The notes below the pieces were generated by a model that was given only the letters and a program-made list of their open reading frames with translations, did no database searches and was not told where the DNA came from. From Leptoclinus maculatus (lineage: Eukaryota > Chordata > Actinopteri > Perciformes > Stichaeidae), in contig JAVDOI010000010.1 in assembly GCA_032191485.1 (NCBI GenBank), positions 20,946,661-21,010,660 of the forward strand: 64,000 nt of DNA. The letters are read 5' to 3'. The position numbers and the translations under genes were made by a program. Position 1 is the first letter of the stretch. Each line of letters opens with the position of its first letter. Positions 60,701 through 64,000 of this stretch are shown here, one piece after another.

Positions 60701-63700
60701 CAGACAGTCGAGAAAGACGAGTTCAGAGCAATGATTAAAACACTGGATTCAAGGTACGTCTTACCGGGGCGACAATACTTCAGCCAAACTGCTCTCCCAA
60801 CATTATACGAACAAACAAGCACACCCTATAGTAAGCAAAGCCTTTATACATGATGACGTTAACATGTTTTTATATTCTATGCACTCCTGACAGTAGAGTA
60901 AGCCATTATAAACCTATATAAAAACACAGTCAAGGAAAAAAAAAATACCGTGAAACCGCCAGAATCTTAAAAAATACCGTGATACACATTTTTGGTCATA
61001 CCGCCCAGCACTAGTAGGTAGGTAGGTTTTCAATCTGTTATGTCGATATGGACTTCAGTAAAAATACCCTAGAGTACATCCTGTTGAGATAAACAACAGG
61101 TTAACCGGCCCCATGGGTCATTGTTTTAGATTTTTTAAGAACTAGGAATAATAACACAACTGAATGCTAAATGCATGCATTTTATTGTTATAACTAGAAT
61201 AACTGCCTCTTGGTTGTATCCGCCAGCCAACTAGTCATGTTGTAGTTTTAACAATGTCAGTCCAAAATCTCATCACTTCATCGTTTTATCATATTAGACA
61301 TTTGTGTGAAACTGTCATAATTAGCATTATTTTTAAATTATGGCAAATAACTTTTTTCCCACGAAAATAGGATGGATGCATGGAAAAACAAAAGAATGTC
61401 TCCAGCAATGGCTGAGGGAATAAAAGACCGTCACAGTTCATTACATTGTAAAAAACATCCAGTGATGTTTGTCATTATTGCTTGTTCCTTGTTTCAGGGT
61501 CCAATATGCTGGATCTGCTTCATGTCTTTTCACCAAGGAGAATATATATATATAAATACAGAAACACAGTTACACACCCACACAGTAATCCTCAATCACT
61601 GTGAAGTCCTGGTTCTGTACTGCACTGCACACCTGTGGGAGTCAGAGACAGGAAGACAAACAGAGGTCAACAAAAACGTAATCACAACCATATAAAGTAA
61701 GATTTAATTTTGCTTCAAATAACTGCAATTTGTATATTTCTGTCAAAGACATCTGACCCTTAAATTGCTATATTGAATGAATTATTTTAAAAATAGTTGT
61801 CACTGTTTACACCGTGGTGCCCTCAGCTGAAAACATCCACAGAGCTTGTTCAAGACTTAACTCTGAGGATTGAAGAGACAGTATGAACCTTACTGGATAA
61901 TTAAAATTCAAATACATTCATATTTAGACAGCGTTTCTTTCTAAGAATTACTGAAAAACACAGCGCAGATGTAGGAGAACAGGAACATGTATGTAGTATA
62001 AGTAATAAAAGATCATCTACAGTGACATTAAACTGTAAGGCAATTCAGATTACAGTCTTTAAAAAAAAGATGTATTCATCGACTTCACAATATGTTATTA
62101 AACTATTATTGCATGAGGGAATCAGTGCTGCATCAATATTATCACCTGTAACACTGAGGCCCCGGCGTGGAGAAACTGTAGTCCAGTCTCTGCTGAGTCG
62201 ATACCTCCGGTGGCCAGGACGGGGAAACCGGGAATTGCTCTGGCGATGGCTGACACCGCTCTGAGAGCGATGGGTCTGATGGCATTACCTGCACACATTG
62301 TTATTCATATTAAGAGCTAGTTCAGTGTGGATGTCATGTGTCACTTTAATTCACTCAGTCATCCCAGGATCTTTTAAAGGCTAATGCTGTTGTATTTACA
62401 AATCGTACACGTAAAAGCCTATCGAGACAACCTTTGTTTTCAGTGTATTTCAATACTTCAGGCCACTGAAATGCAGTGGTGGGCAGTTGCCAGGTGATTT
62501 GTTTTGTCAGGATAATTTTTCTACATCTATGTTGTTGTAGTACTAATTTCAGCCACAAGAGGCTGTTGTTCTAAATAGGACTATATAGCATTTATCTTTT
62601 CCTCCAAGTGAGTTTTAATGTACATAACTTGCTAACACACAGTCTATGTGCCTTGTGTTTAAAGTGCAAAGAGAACACAAAAAAGACAAAAAGAAAACTA
62701 AAACTATTTTCCCCCGCCTGTTTCACTGGTGGAATAAAAGCAAATCAAAAAAGTGACCCTGGCAAAACCTTTTTTCATCTGTTCTTAAAGGTCTAGTTTC
62801 TAGGATCTTGGTTTCAGATTACAACCAACTGAAAGGTCGCCCGTGCGCCAAGGGTGTAGGAGAACTAGGGTGGCCAAAACGAAAATGCGAATGACCATTT
62901 CTAGAACCAACGTTTGGTTTGTCCTTTCCAGGCTACTGTAGAAACATGATGGCCGGCTCTGTGAAGAGGACCCGCTCGGTATGTGGTTATAAACGGCTCA
63001 TGCTAAGGTAACAAAAACACAACAGTTCTTATTTTCAGGTGATTATACATTCAAGAAAACATACTTGTGCATATTATATTCCATTTCTGCCAATAGATCC
63101 CCCAAAATGCTATACATGGTTCCTTTAAGTCATAAACACAGGAGAGAAAACAATTTAGATCAGCCCAAAAAAATGGATCACCAGAATTACTTTTTCTCAT
63201 TTGCCTCTCAGGGATTCCGTAGGCTCTGGAAAGAGTGTTCCAAAATAAAAAAAAAAGACCCAAATGATATCATCTGTGTTGTCTCAACTTGGGCGTGGAG
63301 ACTACAAATTTATAACAGAAAGCCGCGTTATGAACTGGAGGTGTTAATTGAACAGAGAGATTCTGACGAAAGACGCTATGAAGTTGCAGAATGGGAAGTG
63401 TAGGATCCACTGTTTTTATAGCTAGACTCACATTATTACGGACTAAAAATCCGGGTAATCCTCTGCTGCTTTAATCTTTTTAATCTGTCTTCATTGAAGG
63501 TTTATTAGAAGTGCCATACATATTCTCTACAAGTACCTTTTTATTACAGCAGTATCGGTATCTACCAGCTAAAGGGATTGTGTACATGTTTGTATGTTCG
63601 TGCGTTCCCTCACCAGAGACCCCTCCATACGTGGTGCGTTGGCCCTTCCCAACACTCGGCCAGGGGGAGCCGTCGCTCTTCAGTCCCATCATACCTGACA

Positions 63701-64000
63701 CTGTGTTGGTGGCTGTTACTCCGTCTGCTCCACCTGTAACACAGCGCAACAATAACAACAATCACATACATTCATTACATATCCTCAATGTTGATCATTT
63801 GCTCTATATATATATTGATGTAAGGAAGTCCAGTAGCAGAAATGAAGTGGAAGAAAGAAAAAGAAGTGAGCGTGGTGCGGTGAAGTGTGTCCACCTTCAT
63901 GAGCAGCCTTGGCGATGTCGACAATATTGGTAACGTTTGGTGTCAGTTTGGCAAAGAACGGAATGGAAGTGGCTGCACGCACCCAGCGACAGATGTTACG
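57720..64000 (-). CDS. dpyd: dihydropyrimidine dehydrogenase [NADP(+)], C-terminal 332 residues (5' part beyond window)
   Basis: Cytosolic rate-limiting enzyme of uracil/thymine catabolism. Exons in gene order: 63895-64000 (cut by the window edge), 63614-63733, 62146-62288, 61578-61632, 59586-59707, 59337-59483, 59135-59197, 57971-58048, 57720-57884; 999 nt including the stop, phase-consistent. It begins RNICRWVRAATSIPFFAKLT and follows human DPYD to the end: GGADGVTATNTVSG, ATGGIDSAETGLQFL of the FMN-binding barrel, PSFGPYLEQR, then two 4Fe-4S motifs CINCGKCYMTC and CTGCTLCLSVCP, ending PVC. By length it corresponds to about residues 694-1025 of the human protein. The N-terminal FAD/NADPH domains and the active-site loop are outside. 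The adjacent ptbp2 reproduces the mammalian DPYD-PTBP2 linkage. Confidence 0.97.
58745..58870. repeat. short tandem repeat TGTCTCTTTGTGTCTCATTG in dpyd intron
   Basis: About four imperfect copies of a roughly 31-bp unit containing TCTCATTGTAGTCGTTTTG. It lies in the intron 58049-59134, which otherwise shows only AT-rich sequence. Confidence 0.8.
59874..61013 (+). mobile_element. hAT element relic with BED zinc finger, 8-bp duplication GTAGGTAG
   Basis: The ends are inverted repeats TAGTGCTGGGCGGTAT (16 bp perfect). GTAGGTAG is duplicated exactly at 59866-59873 and 61014-61021. The 1140-bp element retains the N-terminus of a ZBED-like hAT transposase, with the dimerisation and catalytic core deleted. 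It lies in the dpyd intron between exons 61578-61632 and 59586-59707, antisense to dpyd. Confidence 0.93.
60312..60853 (+). pseudogene. truncated BED-finger hAT transposase N-terminus, frameshifted
   Basis: The first frame (60312-60572) has a BED-type finger: SAVWKCFGFKKSD, VCRATVVAAGGNTSNLLHHL, SRKH, with one of the usual two cysteines of the first pair missing. The frame then shifts, and a second frame (60569-60853) reads SLKEAFARSTAYDKKSKRW and LCKDMVPLQTVEKDEFRAMI, the conserved segment that follows the finger in ZBED/hAT transposases. No RNase-H-like core follows. Non-functional. Confidence 0.85.
61195..61335 (-). repeat. dispersed repeat, inverse copy of 24255-24390
   Basis: The reverse complement contains TGACAGTTTCACACAAATGT, AACGATGAAGTGATGAGAT and TTTTGGACTGACATTGTTAA, matching the + strand copy at 24255 in order and spacing. 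It lies in the same dpyd intron as the hAT relic. Confidence 0.72.
62785..63128. mobile_element. TTAA-flanked MITE in dpyd intron
   Basis: Starts TTAAAGGTCTAGTTTCTAGG and ends CTATACATGGTTCCTTTAA, so TTAA at both ends with short inverted termini. The interior (ATTACAACCAACTGAAAGG, TGTAGGAGAACTAGGGTGG, CCATTTCTGCCAATAGATCC) matches a very abundant teleost MITE from memory. The left half is shared with 39243-39370. Confidence 0.75.

Noticed and set aside
57720..64000. The miR-137 locus expected near DPYD
   Set aside because: In human it lies 5' of DPYD, which would be beyond the right edge; no matching hairpin was seen here.

Overview
This is a teleost fish genomic window, most likely a percomorph-type ray-finned fish. 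The evidence is vertebrate multi-exon genes with GT-AG introns, compact introns packed with long CA/GT, CT and TA microsatellites, and many short inverted-repeat DNA transposons and LINE fragments of kinds common in fish. Nothing bacterial, phage or CRISPR-like is present.

Left (1-12385, + strand): the 3' half of chd7, the CHARGE-syndrome chromatin remodeller. Fifteen exons (1316-10184) encode about 1467 C-terminal residues, including a SANT-like region, one degenerate and one canonical BRK domain, and a long acidic tail. A probable 3'UTR runs to an AATAAA at 12360.

Middle (12386-43665): no conserved host gene is recognised. Here lie three hAT-type elements with 8-bp target duplications (12559-13765, 14166-14983, 36339-37455), TTAA-flanked MITEs, LINE fragments (27094-28345, 35775-38225, 38385-38575, 38690-39130) and several dispersed repeats. 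The centrepiece is a THAP/HTH/DDE transposase gene (ISL2EU-like, PIF/Harbinger group). Its three exons (26385-26959, 28561-28705, 33340-34071) still join in frame into 483 residues with a D-D-E triad, although a LINE sits in intron 1 and a 3.8-kb terminal-inverted-repeat element, with a 31-bp minisatellite and a large AT palindrome, sits in intron 2.

Right (43666-56740, - strand): a complete ptbp2 (neuronal polypyrimidine-tract-binding protein), 17 coding exons and 523 residues with four RRMs. It keeps the 34-nt frame-breaking exon known from mammalian PTBP1/PTBP2 for alternative splicing and decay, with sense-strand pyrimidine-rich sequence on both sides.

Far right (57720-64000, - strand): the last nine exons (332 residues) of dpyd, dihydropyrimidine dehydrogenase, with both C-terminal 4Fe-4S motifs. 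The ptbp2-dpyd neighbourhood matches human 1p21, but here the two genes are in tandem on one strand, whereas in human they face each other. An inserted hAT relic with a BED finger and a TTAA MITE sit in dpyd introns.

All exon boundaries were read by eye from splice consensus, phase continuity and family similarity. No alignment was run.
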